Below are positions 19,736 through 29,646 of a DNA stretch of 64,000 nt, in pieces; position 1 is the stretch's first letter, and the number at the start of each line of letters is the position of its first letter. This DNA comes from Novosphingobium sp. CF614. GTDB taxonomy: Bacteria; Pseudomonadota; Alphaproteobacteria; Sphingomonadales; Sphingomonadaceae. The notes below the pieces were generated by a model. The model saw nothing but the letters and a program-made list of their open reading frames with translations, was not told the origin of the DNA and ran no database searches. The stretch lies in NCBI RefSeq assembly GCF_900113255.1, contig NZ_FOOR01000004.1, positions 124,001-188,000 of the forward strand, given 5' to 3'. The translations under genes were made by a program, and so were the position numbers.

Positions 19736-22021
19736 TCACGGCGAAGTGCCCGAAATCCCATCAAGCCCCGCTCGTCCCGAACTCGTCGGGAGAGCAGGTT
19801 CCGGGCGCGATGCTCCAGGGTTTGGCGGCAACGCCCCGCGCGGATGCCACCAGCCATGTTCGCCCTGCCCGGCGGCGACGGTCGTGATCCTGCGCCGCGC
19901 CAGGTCGATCGCCAGGCCGCCGCTCCGCTCCAGCATCGCGCGGTCCGCCTTGAGCCATCGCGGCCGGCAACTGCGCGGCAGCCAGCGGTCGGCGATCACG
20001 ATGTCGGCCCTGTCGCAAGCCGCCGCGAGCGCCCGCTCCGGCACCGCGTCCCGCCCCCGGGCGATGAGGAGGTTCCAGGCCCGGCCCGCGCGCCGTACCG
20101 GCACCGCGCAGAAATCGCGATTGCAGCGGGCGCCCGGCCATCGCTCCAGGCCGACCGGCTCGCCTTCCATGCCCGCCAGTTCCATGAGATTGTCGCGGAC
20201 GTAGTCGCTCCGGCTGTCGCGCAGGACGAAAAGCCGCGTGCCGCCTTCATCGAGAATGCCGACGTGCCGCCCGTCTCCGGTAACCAGCACGTCCGGCGGC
20301 GGCATCGTCGCCAGCATGAAGGTGCCGGCGGCGGCGGGGGCAAGGCCGAGCAGGCGCGCGCGCCCGCTCCACAACCCCAGCCACAGCGCCCCCGCGACGA
20401 ACAGCAGGAACGCCCCGGTGCCCGAGGCCGGCAGCATCGTGACCGCGCCCGGCCGCGAGGCTATCCAGTGCGCCAGGCCGATCAGCAGCGAGATCGCCTT
20501 GCCCGCCAGCCACCACGCGGGACCGCCCGCGCCCAGCAGGTCGAGCGCCAGGGCGGCGGCGACCAGCGGCATGACCACGAATGTCGTCAGCGGAATCGCG
20601 ATCAGGTTGGCCAGCGATCCGTAAACCCCGGCGCGATGGAAATGATGGAGCCCGATCGGCATGAGCGCGAATTCGACCATCAAGCCGGTCAGCAGCAGCA
20701 TCGCCAGGTGGCGCAGGAACCGCACCGCGGCAGCTTCGTCCCGGGGTGCCATGAATCGCCGGAAGGGCCCGGCCGAACTCAGCGCGATGATCGCCAGCAC
20801 CGCCCCGAAGCTCATCTGGAAGCTGGGCCCGACCACCGCCTCCGGCCAGAACAGCAGGACGCAAAAGGCCGCTGCCGCCAGCATGCGCAGCGACAGCGCC
20901 TCGCGCCCCAGCACCAGCGCCGCCAGCACCAGCAAGGCGCCGATGCACGAGCGCACGGTGGGAACCTCCGAGCCCGTCAGCAAGGTATAGGCGATCCCCG
21001 CCAGCGCGCCGCCGCCCGCCGCCGCCACCGGCAGGCGCACCCGCAGCGCGAGCCAGGGCGAGAGCGCCAGCACCCGCAGCGCCAGCAGATAGACCGCCCC
21101 GATCACCGCGCTCACGTGCAGGCCGCTGATCGACAGCAAGTGCGCCAGGCCCGCGTCGCGCATGGCCTGGGCGTCATCCTCGGCGATGCCGCCGCGATCA
21201 CCGGTCGCCAGCGCCGCGGCGATTCCGGCCGCATCCGCATCGAGTCGCGACCGCACATGGTGCGACAGATCCGCGCGCAACGCCGCCAGGCTGCCCGTTC
21301 CCGGCCCCGGTTCGAGCGTCTCGAGCGGACCAAGCGCCGTCCCCGTCGCGGCGATCCCGGAAAACCACGCCGTCCGCGCGAAATCGTAGGCGCCCGGCAG
21401 CATCGGCGGAGCCGGCGGCATGAGCCGCGCCTTGAACCGGATCACCGCGCCGATGCCCGGCCGCTGCGCCGCGCCGGCATCGGGCACGTTCACCCGCACC
21501 TTGATCGCCCGCATGCTCCCCGGCTCGCGCATAGCGAGCAGGAGCCGGTCACGCGCCAGTGCCGGCTGTTCCTCGCGTTCCAGCACCCGGGCCGTGAAAG
21601 TTCCGGCGAGCGGGCCGGCAATGGGCGCCTCGCCGACGATCGCGGAACGCGCCCAGATCGTCAGGCAGCCCGCGAGCAGCAGCAGCGGCACGACGAGAAC
21701 CGCTTGCCGAACATGGGGATAGGTTTCACGCCGCGGCCAGCGGCAGATTCCGATTCCGGCAAGGCCAAGGCACGCGCCGCACCATGCCGTCCAATGAAGC
21801 GGCGAGGCGAGCGCGAACCACGCGGCGACCCCGGCCCCGAACGCCACCGCCAGCCACGGCCCCCGGTCGAAACCGGCGCTCGAAAGAAATCGTTCCGACC
21901 CGGCCAAACCCCTCGACAAGAGACGCTTGCTGTTCCATGGCCGATGTTGCAGTGCAGCGCTTCGGGCATCGTCCGGAAGCAGATTTGCAGAGGTCGCGGC
22001 CGGGCTCGCCATGGCGCGCAT
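19736..22021 (-). CDS. comEC: ComEC/Rec2 family DNA-uptake channel protein
   Basis: The ~761-residue polytopic membrane protein has an N-terminal hydrophobic hairpin region and DUF4131-like domain (LAGTFTARVLEREEQPALARDR), then the competence domain with LAHLLSISGLHVSAVIGAVYLLA, GSEVPTVRSCIGALLVL and VGPSFQMSFGAVLAIIALSS, and a soluble C-terminal domain without a clear metallo-beta-lactamase motif. Predicted to translocate single-stranded DNA across the inner membrane. The start is uncertain (ATG 22021 or 22012). Both lie within 30 bp of the divergent gltX start, and the frame extends back into gltX. About the last 20 codons run through a REP-like element. Confidence 0.9.
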   Translation of the reverse strand: MRAMASPAATSANLLPDDARSAALQHRPWNSKRLLSRGLAGSERFLSSAGFDRGPWLAVAFGAGVAAWFALASPLHWTAWCGACLGLAGIGICRWPRRETYPHVRQAVLVVPLLLLAGCLTIWARSAIVGEAPIAGPLAGTFTARVLEREEQPALARDRLLLAMREPGSMRAIKVRVNVPDAGAAQRPGIGAVIRFKARLMPPAPPMLPGAYDFARTAWFSGIAATGTALGPLETLEPGPGTGSLAALRADLSHHVRSRLDADAAGIAAALATGDRGGIAEDDAQAMRDAGLAHLLSISGLHVSAVIGAVYLLALRVLALSPWLALRVRLPVAAAGGGALAGIAYTLLTGSEVPTVRSCIGALLVLAALVLGREALSLRMLAAAAFCVLLFWPEAVVGPSFQMSFGAVLAIIALSSAGPFRRFMAPRDEAAAVRFLRHLAMLLLTGLMVEFALMPIGLHHFHRAGVYGSLANLIAIPLTTFVVMPLVAAALALDLLGAGGPAWWLAGKAISLLIGLAHWIASRPGAVTMLPASGTGAFLLFVAGALWLGLWSGRARLLGLAPAAAGTFMLATMPPPDVLVTGDGRHVGILDEGGTRLFVLRDSRSDYVRDNLMELAGMEGEPVGLERWPGARCNRDFCAVPVRRAGRAWNLLIARGRDAVPERALAAACDRADIVIADRWLPRSCRPRWLKADRAMLERSGGLAIDLARRRITTVAAGQGEHGWWHPRGALPPNPGASRPEPALPTSSGRAGLDGISGTSP
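19760..19792. repeat. REP-like palindromic element, family A, within the comEC 3' end
   Basis: CCCGCTCGTCCCGAACTCGT followed by CGGGAGA aligns with the intergenic copy at 4513-4546 (TCAAGNCCCGCTCG shared start). It is translated as the comEC tail TSSGRAGLDG; the untranslated copy would read TNSGRAGLDS. The true ComEC C-terminus is therefore probably replaced or extended by the element. Confidence 0.55.
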
Positions 22022-22041
22022 AGGACAGGAAGGTACGGTTA

Positions 22042-23499
22042 ATGGCAAGCGGCAGTGCGTTGGGCGGATCGGCGGGTGCAAAGGCCGTCGTTACGCGCTT
22101 TGCGCCCTCGCCCACCGGCTACCTGCACATCGGTGGCGCCCGCACCGCGCTGTTCAACTGGCTCTATGCCCGTCACCACGGCGGCAAGTACCTGCTGCGC
22201 ATCGAAGATACCGACCGCGTCCGCTCGACCGAATCCGCCATCGACGCGATCTTCGACGGGCTGTCCTGGCTTGGGCTGGAGGGAGACGAGGCGCCGGTCT
22301 TCCAGTTCGCGCGCTCTCCCCGCCACGCCGAAGTCGCCGCCGAGCTCCTTGCCGGCGGGCATGCCTATCGCTGCTACCTGACGCCGGAAGAACTGGCTGC
22401 CCGCCGCCAAAAGGCCCAGGAAGAGCGCCGCCCTTTCCGCATCGAGAGCGAATGGCGCGATGCCGATCCGTCCACCTGGCCGGAAGGGCAGCCCTACGTC
22501 GTGCGCATCAAGGCCCCGCGTGAGGGCGAATCGGCGATCGACGATCTCGTCCAGGGCCGGGTGACCGTGCAGAACAGCGAGATCGACGATTTCGTCATCC
22601 TGCGCAGCGACGGCACGCCGACTTACATGCTGGCGGTCGTCGTCGATGACAACGACATGGGCGTGACGCACGTCCTGCGCGGCGACGACCATCTCAACAA
22701 CGCGTTCCGCCAGCTCGTCGTCATCCACGCGATGGGCTGGAGCGTGCCGGTCTACGGGCACGTCCCGCTGATCCACGGCGCCGACGGCGCGAAGCTTTCG
22801 AAGCGCCACGGGGCGCTGGGCGTCGATGCCTACCGCGACGAACTGGGCGTGCTGCCCGAGGCCCTGTTCAACTACCTGCTGCGCCTGGGCTGGGGGCACG
22901 GCGACGACGAGATCATCGACCGCGCGCAGGCGGTGGAATGGTTCGACATGGCCGATGTCGGCAAGTCGCCCTCGCGCTTCGATCTCGCGAAGCTGCAGAA
23001 TCTCAACGGACATTACTTGCGCGAGGCCGACGACGCCCGACTCGCGGCGCTGGTCCTGCCGCGCCTGGCCGGCGCCGGCGACCTTGCGCTGCTGACGCGC
23101 GCGATGCCGGTACTCAAGGTCCGCGCCAAGGACCTCAACGAACTTGCAGAAGGCGCCGCCTTCCTGTTCGCCAAGCGCCCCCTCGCCATGGACGAGAAGG
23201 CGCAAGGGCTCCTGACCGACGAGGCACGCGAACGCCTCGCCGCGATTCACGAGCGCCTGTCCGGACAATCCGGCTCGATTCCGGTCGACTGGACGCTGGA
23301 CGGTCTGGAAGCCAGCCTGAAAGCAATGGCCGGGGAACTGGGACTGGGCCTCGGCAAGCTCGCGCAACCCTTGCGGGCAGCCCTGACGGGTCAGACGACT
23401 TCGCCGGGAATTTTCGACGTATTGGTTTTGCTCGGCCGGGAAGAGAGCCTCGCGCGCATCGGTGCGCAGGCAGAGGTTCCCGCTGGGTCGCAGGCATAA
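22042..23499 (+). CDS. gltX: Glutamate--tRNA ligase
   Basis: The 485-residue class I synthetase has the HIGH-type motif [17 protein letters not shown] (residues 20-36) and KMSKS-type KLSKRHGA near residue 252, with DTDRVRS and [11 protein letters not shown] in between. It charges tRNA-Glu (in alphaproteobacteria often tRNA-Gln too, followed by GatCAB). AGGAAGG lies about 10 nt before the ATG. Its stop overlaps the ribosome-binding site of gltA. Confidence 0.97.
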   Translation: MASGSALGGSAGAKAVVTRFAPSPTGYLHIGGARTALFNWLYARHHGGKYLLRIEDTDRVRSTESAIDAIFDGLSWLGLEGDEAPVFQFARSPRHAEVAAELLAGGHAYRCYLTPEELAARRQKAQEERRPFRIESEWRDADPSTWPEGQPYVVRIKAPREGESAIDDLVQGRVTVQNSEIDDFVILRSDGTPTYMLAVVVDDNDMGVTHVLRGDDHLNNAFRQLVVIHAMGWSVPVYGHVPLIHGADGAKLSKRHGALGVDAYRDELGVLPEALFNYLLRLGWGHGDDEIIDRAQAVEWFDMADVGKSPSRFDLAKLQNLNGHYLREADDARLAALVLPRLAGAGDLALLTRAMPVLKVRAKDLNELAEGAAFLFAKRPLAMDEKAQGLLTDEARERLAAIHERLSGQSGSIPVDWTLDGLEASLKAMAGELGLGLGKLAQPLRAALTGQTTSPGIFDVLVLLGREESLARIGAQAEVPAGSQA

Positions 23500-23512
23500 G
23501 GAGTAAGAACTG

Positions 23513-24796
23513 GTGGGTGATCAGGTCAAACTGAACGCTGGCGGCGCGGAATACGATTATCCTGTCCTTAAAGGCAGCGTGGGACCGGATGTCATCGATA
23601 TCCGCAAGCTTTATGGGCAGACAGGGATGTTCACCTTCGATCCGGGCTTTACCTCGACGGCAAGCTGCGAATCCGCGCTGACCTATATCGACGGCGACGA
23701 GGGCGTGCTGCTGCATCGCGGCTATCCGATCGGCCAGCTGGCCGAGAATTCGTCGTTCATGGAAGTCAGCTACCTGCTGCTCAATGGTGAATTGCCGAGC
23801 AAGGATGAGCTCGAGAAGTTCCAGCTCACGATCAGCCGCCACACCATGCTGCACGAACAGCTGGCGACGTTCTACCGCGGGTTCCGCCGCGACGCCCACC
23901 CGATGGCGATCATGTGCGGCGTGGTCGGCGCGCTCTCGGCGTTCTATCACGATTCGACCGACATTTCGGACCCGGAGCATCGCAAGATCAGTTCGCACCG
24001 CCTGATCGCCAAGATGCCGACGATCGCGGCCATGGCCTTCAAGTACGCGGTCGGCCAGCCCTTCATCTATCCGGACAACAAGCTGTCCTACACCGGCAAC
24101 TTCCTGCGCATGACCTTCGGCGTCCCTGCCGAGGAATACGAAGTGATCCCGGCGGTGGAGAAGGCGATGGACCGCATCTTCATCCTCCACGCCGACCATG
24201 AACAGAACGCCTCCACCTCGACCGTGCGCCTCGCCGGTTCCTCGGGCGCCAATCCTTTCGCCTGCATCGCGGCCGGCATCGCCTGCCTGTGGGGCCCGGC
24301 GCACGGCGGCGCCAACGAAGCGGCGCTGAACATGCTTAAGGAAATCGGCACGCCGGACAAGATCCCGCACTACATCGAACGTGCGAAGGACAAGAACGAC
24401 CCGTTCCGCCTGATGGGCTTCGGCCACCGCGTCTACAAGAACTACGACCCGCGCGCGACGGTCATGCAGAAGACCGTGCGCGAGGTGTTCGAGGCGATGA
24501 AAGTCACCGACCCGCTGTTCGAAACCGCGCTGCGCCTTGAGGAAATCGCGCTGTCGGACCCTTACTTCGTCGAGAAGAAGCTGTTCCCCAACGTGGACTT
24601 CTATTCGGGCATCATCCTTTCGGCGATCGGCTTCCCGACCACGATGTTCACTGTGCTCTTCGCGCTCGCCCGCACGGTGGGCTGGGTAGCGCAGTGGAAC
24701 GAGATGATCTCCGACCCCGGCCAGAAGATCGGCCGCCCCCGCCAGCTCTACACCGGCCCGACGCACCGCGATTACCTGCCGCTCGAGCAGCGCTGA
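23513..24796 (+). CDS. gltA: Citrate synthase
   Basis: The 427-residue type II citrate synthase condenses oxaloacetate and acetyl-CoA. Catalytic segments are [13 protein letters not shown] (His), [16 protein letters not shown] (His and nearby Arg) and [14 protein letters not shown] (Asp). Length is that of hexameric Gram-negative enzymes. It starts at GTG (23513) with AAGGAG 9 nt upstream; this Shine-Dalgarno directly follows the gltX stop, so the two genes are likely co-transcribed. Confidence 0.97.
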   Translation: MGDQVKLNAGGAEYDYPVLKGSVGPDVIDIRKLYGQTGMFTFDPGFTSTASCESALTYIDGDEGVLLHRGYPIGQLAENSSFMEVSYLLLNGELPSKDELEKFQLTISRHTMLHEQLATFYRGFRRDAHPMAIMCGVVGALSAFYHDSTDISDPEHRKISSHRLIAKMPTIAAMAFKYAVGQPFIYPDNKLSYTGNFLRMTFGVPAEEYEVIPAVEKAMDRIFILHADHEQNASTSTVRLAGSSGANPFACIAAGIACLWGPAHGGANEAALNMLKEIGTPDKIPHYIERAKDKNDPFRLMGFGHRVYKNYDPRATVMQKTVREVFEAMKVTDPLFETALRLEEIALSDPYFVEKKLFPNVDFYSGIILSAIGFPTTMFTVLFALARTVGWVAQWNEMISDPGQKIGRPRQLYTGPTHRDYLPLEQR

Positions 24797-24814
24797 ACGA
24801 CGCCATGCCATGCC

Positions 24815-24856
24815 CCGCCGCCCGGCCTCTCGATGATGACGAGAGTCCGGTGGCGG
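24815..24856. terminator. Bidirectional hairpin between gltA and glgX
   Basis: CCGGCCTCTCG-atgatga-CGAGAGTCCGG with outer CCGCC/GGCGG arms makes a long, slightly imperfect stem in the 89-bp gap between two converging genes. Such a stem can end transcription from both sides. Confidence 0.6.
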
Positions 24857-24885
24857 GCGTGAGAAGCGGGTGATTGACCTTCCGG

Positions 24886-26730
24886 TCAGCCGCGCCGATT
24901 GGCGCGCCGCCAGGCCGTGAAGTCTATCCGCACCAGGCGGCGCGCGCGGCAGATTTCCACGCAGAGTTCGCCCTCTCCCGTCCCTTCTTCGGCTTCGGCG
25001 TCGTAGATGAAGGACTGGCCCTGCGGGTGCTCCCAATCCTCGATCGTCATCAGCCGGCCCTCGCTGGTCAGCCAGCGCACATCGACCGGGAAACGCGCGA
25101 AGGACCGGAGCCGGCCGTGCCGCCGGGCGGACAGTTCGGCGACGTAGCCTTCCAGTTCGGCGTCGCGGCTCTCCCAGTCGACCCAGCCGATCGCGTTGTC
25201 CTGGCAATAGGCGTTGTTGTTGCCCTGCTGGCTGCGCCCGAACTCGTCGCCGGCCGTGAGCATGATCGTGCCGGTCGCCGCGAACAGCGTGCCCAGCAGG
25301 GCCTTGAGATCCGCCTGGCGCGCGGCGCGCACCGCGGGATCGTCGCTGGGGCCTTCCACCCCATTGTTCCAGGTGAAGTTTTCGCCGTGCCCGTCACGGT
25401 TGCCTTCGCCGTTCGCCTGGTTGTGGCGCTGCTCGTAGGCGACCACGTCGGCCAGCGTGAAGCCGTCGTGGGCGGCAAGGAAATTCACCGCGCGACAATC
25501 CGAATGCGGCCGGTGCGGGCCGAACACGTCGGACGAGCCCGCCAGCCGCGTCGCCAGCGTGCCGATGTCTTCCTCGCCTTTCCAGAAGCGGCGCGCATCG
25601 TCGCGGAAACGGTCGTTCCATTCCAGCCAGTGCGCCGGGAAGTTGCCGAGTTGATAGCCGGCCGGTCCGACATCCCACGGTTCGGCGATCAGCACGCGGT
25701 CAGCCAGCAACGGATCGTCCCCGATCTCGGCGAAGATCGGCGCGGCCGGATCGAAACCGGGGCCGCGCGCCATCACCGGGGCGAGATCGAAGCGAAAGCC
25801 GTCGATGCCGCAATGGGCGACGAAATGACGCATGGTGTCGAGCGCGAGCCGGCGCACCGCCGGGTTGGCGAAGTCCAGGGTGTTGCCGCAGCCGGTATCG
25901 TTTATCAGCGTGCCGTCCGGCGCATGGGCATAGGCCGCGTTGTCCAGGCCGCGGAGCGATAGCACGCCGCCGTGCACGTCGCTTTCCCCGGAATGGTTGA
26001 AGACGATATCGAGCAGCACCCCGATCCCTTCGGCATGGAGCGCGGACACCGTATCGCGCAGTTCCGCGACGCCGCCGGGGCACAGGCCGGGATCGAGCGC
26101 CATCATCGCCACCGGATTGTATCCCCAGGCGTTGACGAGGCCGAGCGGACGCAAGTGGCGTTCGTCGATCCAGGCGACGACCGGCATCAGTTCGACGGCG
26201 GCGACGCTCAGCTTCTTCAGGTGGGCGATGACCGCCGGGTGCGCCAACGCGGCGACGGTGCCGCGCAAGGGCCCGGGCACGTCGGGATGGCGCATGGTAA
26301 AGCCGCGAACGTTGAGTTCGTAGACCAGCCCGCCGCGCGCGAAGCGGGGCGGCTCGTGCGGCAGCGGTGCGGCCGGCGCCGGCACGATCGCGCGCGGCAC
26401 GATCGGGGCGGTATCCTTCCCGAGAGCGGCAAGGCGCGGGTCCTGCACGAAGCGCCGGTCCAGCTCGGTCGCATAGGGATCGACCAGCAGCTTGGCGGGA
26501 TCGAACCAGTGCCCGCGCGCCGGCGCCCATTCGCCGGCCGCGCGGTAACCGTAACGGGCACCGGAGAGGTCTCCCGGCAGCTCGATCGTCCAGTCGGGCC
26601 CGCTGCGCGCCATCGGGTGGCGCGTTTCCCCGCCATCGGCGAAAAGGCACAGCCATACCATGTCGGCATGGGGCGAACGCACCGCGAAACGCGTCGTTTC
26701 CGCGCCGACGACAGCACCCAGTGCGTTCAT
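24886..26730 (-). CDS. glgX: Glycogen debranching enzyme (isoamylase-type)
   Basis: The 614-residue GH13 enzyme hydrolyses alpha-1,6 branches left by phosphorylase. It has an N-terminal CBM48-like domain, then the catalytic (beta/alpha)8 regions: DIVFNHSGE, GFRFDLA (nucleophile Asp), VLIAEPWD (acid Glu) and NFLAAHDGFT (Asp), with GNNNAYCQDN of debranching enzymes. The start at 26730 overlaps the glgA stop by 4 bp (ATGA). Last gene of glgPBCAX. Confidence 0.95.
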   Translation of the reverse strand: MNALGAVVGAETTRFAVRSPHADMVWLCLFADGGETRHPMARSGPDWTIELPGDLSGARYGYRAAGEWAPARGHWFDPAKLLVDPYATELDRRFVQDPRLAALGKDTAPIVPRAIVPAPAAPLPHEPPRFARGGLVYELNVRGFTMRHPDVPGPLRGTVAALAHPAVIAHLKKLSVAAVELMPVVAWIDERHLRPLGLVNAWGYNPVAMMALDPGLCPGGVAELRDTVSALHAEGIGVLLDIVFNHSGESDVHGGVLSLRGLDNAAYAHAPDGTLINDTGCGNTLDFANPAVRRLALDTMRHFVAHCGIDGFRFDLAPVMARGPGFDPAAPIFAEIGDDPLLADRVLIAEPWDVGPAGYQLGNFPAHWLEWNDRFRDDARRFWKGEEDIGTLATRLAGSSDVFGPHRPHSDCRAVNFLAAHDGFTLADVVAYEQRHNQANGEGNRDGHGENFTWNNGVEGPSDDPAVRAARQADLKALLGTLFAATGTIMLTAGDEFGRSQQGNNNAYCQDNAIGWVDWESRDAELEGYVAELSARRHGRLRSFARFPVDVRWLTSEGRLMTIEDWEHPQGQSFIYDAEAEEGTGEGELCVEICRARRLVRIDFTAWRRANRRG

Positions 26731-28202
26731 GCCATCAGCGAGCGGTAGAGATCGGCATAGGCCTTGCCGCTGGCCTTCCAGGAGAAGTCGCACTTCATCG
26801 CATTCCTTTGGATACGTTCCCAGGTCTCACGCTGGTGGTAGAGGGCTACCGTGCGCGTAAGCGCGGCGGCGAGACCATCGTAATTGACCCCGTCGAACTG
26901 CACGCCGGTGGCGCAGCCGGCGGCGAGGGCGGCGGGATTGGCGTCGATCACGGTGTCCGCCAGCCCGCCGGTGCGCGACACCACGGGCAGGCAGCCATAG
27001 GCGAGGCCGTAGAGCTGGGTCAGGCCGCAAGGCTCGAAGCGCGAGGGGACGAGGATCGCGTCGCCCCCGCCCATCATGCGGTGGGAGAGATCTTCGTCAT
27101 AGCCGATGCGCACGGCGATACGCCCCGGATGGCGCGCGGCGGCGGCGTGCAGGCCCTGCTCGATCTGCGCATCCCCCGATCCGAGCAGCGCCATGCGCCC
27201 GCCGATGCCGACGAGATGGTCGAGCACTTCCAGCAGGACGTCCATGCCCTTCTGCCAGGTCAGCCGGGTGACGACGATGAGCAGCGGCCCGCCGCGACCC
27301 TCCTCGTCCCCGGCGAGACCGAACTCGGCCGCCAGCGCGCGCTTGTTGGCGGCGCGCTTGTCCAGCGTGCGGAAACCATAGCGGGCCGCCAGCGCCGGAT
27401 CGCCGGCCGGGTTCCACAAGCCGGTGTCGATGCCGTTGAGGATGCCGTGCACGGCGTTGCCCCGCGCGGCGATCAGCCCTTCCAGGCCCATGCCGAACAC
27501 TTCCGAGCGGATCTCCCGCGCGTAAGTGGGGCTGACCGTGGTGACCGCGTCCGCGCTGGCGAGCCCGGCCTTGAGCATGCCCACGCCGCGGTGATATTCG
27601 ACCCCGTCCAGCGACCAGGCCGAGGGCGGCAGACCCAGCTGCGAAAACACTTCCTGCCCGAACCAGCCCTGGAACGCCATGTTGTGGATCGTCACCACCG
27701 AGGGCGCTCGCCTGCCCTCGCCGAACGGGGCGAAACGAAGGTAGGCGGCCGCCATCGCGGCCTGCCAGTCATGGGCATGGACCAGGTCGAAGCCTTGCGG
27801 CTTGCCGCGCTTGACGATCGCCCCGCCGGCAATGTCGGCCGCCGCGCGGCCGAGCGCCGCGAAGCGCCGCCAGTTGTCGCTCCAGTCGCGCCCGGCCGCG
27901 TCGGTATAGAGCCCGCCGTCCCGGGCATAGAGGCTGGGCGCGTCCAGGATCAGGAGCGGATGGCCATCATCCAGACTGGCCGAAACCAGCCGAGCCGGGG
28001 TGCCGAGCAGCGAATCCCAGGAATGGATCGCCCGCGCCCGCCCAAACGCCTGCATGACCGCCGGATAGCCCGGCAGCAGCGTGGTCATTTCCACGCCGTG
28101 CGGCGAGAGCGCGCCAGGCAGGGCCCCGGCGACATCGGCAAGCCCGCCGGTCTTGACCAGCGGCACCGCCTCCGAGACGACGGACAGGACCTTCAGGGAC
28201 AC
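26727..28202 (-). CDS. glgA: Glycogen synthase (ADP-glucose type)
   Basis: The GT5 synthase elongates alpha-1,4-glucan from ADP-glucose. It begins KVLSVVSEAVPLVKTGGLADVAGALP, with the KTGGL ADP-glucose-binding motif, and later has TRLTWQKGMDVLLEVL and EPCGLTQLYGLAYGCLPVV. I chose the GTG at 28202 (491 residues) because the family starts at this point and GGGGA lies upstream. The ATG at 28247 would add a 15-residue N-terminus (MSERIAFLAPSGDRG) and is a possible alternative. Confidence 0.93.
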   Translation of the reverse strand: MSLKVLSVVSEAVPLVKTGGLADVAGALPGALSPHGVEMTTLLPGYPAVMQAFGRARAIHSWDSLLGTPARLVSASLDDGHPLLILDAPSLYARDGGLYTDAAGRDWSDNWRRFAALGRAAADIAGGAIVKRGKPQGFDLVHAHDWQAAMAAAYLRFAPFGEGRRAPSVVTIHNMAFQGWFGQEVFSQLGLPPSAWSLDGVEYHRGVGMLKAGLASADAVTTVSPTYAREIRSEVFGMGLEGLIAARGNAVHGILNGIDTGLWNPAGDPALAARYGFRTLDKRAANKRALAAEFGLAGDEEGRGGPLLIVVTRLTWQKGMDVLLEVLDHLVGIGGRMALLGSGDAQIEQGLHAAAARHPGRIAVRIGYDEDLSHRMMGGGDAILVPSRFEPCGLTQLYGLAYGCLPVVSRTGGLADTVIDANPAALAAGCATGVQFDGVNYDGLAAALTRTVALYHQRETWERIQRNAMKCDFSWKASGKAYADLYRSLMA

Positions 28203-28251
28203 GCCGCGATCCCCGGACGGGGCGAGGAACGCGATGCGTTCGGACATGGCG

Positions 28252-29511
28252 TCATGTCAGCCGGTCGATCATCGGCTTGGTGATGAGGCATACGCCGTTG
28301 TCGGTGCGGCGGAAGCGCCGGGCATCGAGTTCCGGATCCTCGCCCACCACCAGGCCTTCGGGAATGCGCACGCCGGAATCGATGATGACCCGGCTCAGGC
28401 GCACGTGGCGGCCGATGTTGCAGTAAGGCAGGATCACGGCTTCATCGACGCTGGAATAGCTGCCCATCTTCACGCCCGTGAAAAGCAGCGAACGGCGCGC
28501 CATGGAGCCCGATACGATACAATCCTGGCTGATGAGCGAGGAGATCGCCTGCCCGCGCCGGCCTTCCTCGTCATGGACGAACTTCGCGGGCGCGGCGATC
28601 ACCTGGTCGGTCCAGATCGGCCATTCGCGATCGTACATGTCGAGCTTGGGCACGGTGTCGGTCAGGTCCAGGTTGGCCTCGAAATAGGCATCGAGCGTGC
28701 CCACGTCGCGCCAGTATTCCTCGATCTCCTCGGCCGCGCGGATGCACGAATTGGTGAAGCGATGCGCCACCGCTTTCCCGTGCTTGACGATATGCGGAAT
28801 GATGTCCCCGCCGAAATCGCGCTTCGAATCCGGATCGGCGGCGTCGCGGCGCAGTTCCTCGAACAGGAACCTGGTATCGAACACATAGATGCCCATGGAG
28901 GCGAGCGCATGATCGGGATCGCCGGGGATAGCGGGCGGATCCTTGGGCTTTTCGATGAAGGCGGTGATATTGTCCTGCTCGTCGACATGCATGACGCCGA
29001 AGCCGACCGCGTCCATGCGCGGCACGACCAGGCAGCCCACGGTAACGTCGGCGCCCGAATTGACGTGCTGCTGCAGCATCAACTCGTAGTCCATCTTGTA
29101 GATGTGGTCGCCCGCCAGGATCACCATGTATTTCGGGCTGTGCGCTTCTATGATGTCGATGTTCTGATAGACCGCGTCGGCCGTCCCCTCGTACCACAGC
29201 ATCTCGGAAATGCGCTGGCTGGCGGGCAGGATATCGAAGCTTTCGTTGCGCTCGGGCCGCATGAAGTTCCAGGCACGGTTCATGTGCCGGATCAGGCTAT
29301 GCGCCTTGTACTGCGTGGCGACGCCGATGCGGCGGATGCCCGAATTGATCGCGTTCGACAACGCGAAGTCGATGATCCGGCTCATGCCGCCGAAATAGAC
29401 GGCAGGCTTGGCGCGGTTGTCCGTCAATTCCTTCAGCCGGCTGCCCCGCCCCCCGGCAAGGACATAAGCCATGGCATCACGCGCCAGTGGCTGTCCGATC
29501 GGCACCCTCAT
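28252..29511 (-). CDS. glgC: Glucose-1-phosphate adenylyltransferase
   Basis: The 419-residue ADP-glucose pyrophosphorylase is the committed step of glycogen synthesis. It has [27 protein letters not shown] (nucleotide and allosteric-site region), [33 protein letters not shown] (sugar-phosphate Lys) and a C-terminal left-handed-helix domain. In this family activity is controlled by glycolytic metabolites. It follows glgB after a 135-bp gap that holds a G-tract cluster and a hairpin; all other junctions of the operon are much tighter. Confidence 0.97.
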   Translation of the reverse strand: MRVPIGQPLARDAMAYVLAGGRGSRLKELTDNRAKPAVYFGGMSRIIDFALSNAINSGIRRIGVATQYKAHSLIRHMNRAWNFMRPERNESFDILPASQRISEMLWYEGTADAVYQNIDIIEAHSPKYMVILAGDHIYKMDYELMLQQHVNSGADVTVGCLVVPRMDAVGFGVMHVDEQDNITAFIEKPKDPPAIPGDPDHALASMGIYVFDTRFLFEELRRDAADPDSKRDFGGDIIPHIVKHGKAVAHRFTNSCIRAAEEIEEYWRDVGTLDAYFEANLDLTDTVPKLDMYDREWPIWTDQVIAAPAKFVHDEEGRRGQAISSLISQDCIVSGSMARRSLLFTGVKMGSYSSVDEAVILPYCNIGRHVRLSRVIIDSGVRIPEGLVVGEDPELDARRFRRTDNGVCLITKPMIDRLT

Positions 29512-29546
29512 CCCTACACTCCATGTCTGTCCAATCCCTACCTCGA

Positions 29547-29564
29547 CCTGGGCCCCGACCCAGG
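29547..29564. promoter_or_regulatory. Hairpin upstream of glgC
   Basis: CCTGGG-ccccga-CCCAGG forms a 6-bp perfect stem 36 bp before the glgC start codon, on the 3' side of the G-tract cluster in the transcript. It may modulate translation or stabilise the processed message. Confidence 0.4.
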
Positions 29565-29595
29565 CCCGTCTTTGCCCATCCCGGGCCGCCTCTAT

Positions 29596-29643
29596 CCCCC
29601 CTTTGTCCCCTCCTTATCCCCCCCTGGTCCCCCCGTTGTCCCC
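29596..29643 (-). promoter_or_regulatory. G-quadruplex-type cluster of G tracts between glgB and glgC
   Basis: On the transcribed-sense (minus) strand five runs of 4, 6, 7, 4 and 6 G follow each other with gaps of 5, 4, 7 and 5 nt (C runs on + at 29640-29643, 29629-29634, 29618-29624, 29607-29610, 29596-29601). This satisfies the usual four-run quadruplex rule (three or more G, loops of 1-7). It would be present in the mRNA just behind the glgB stop and ahead of glgC. Confidence 0.7.
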
Positions 29644-29646
29644 GCC

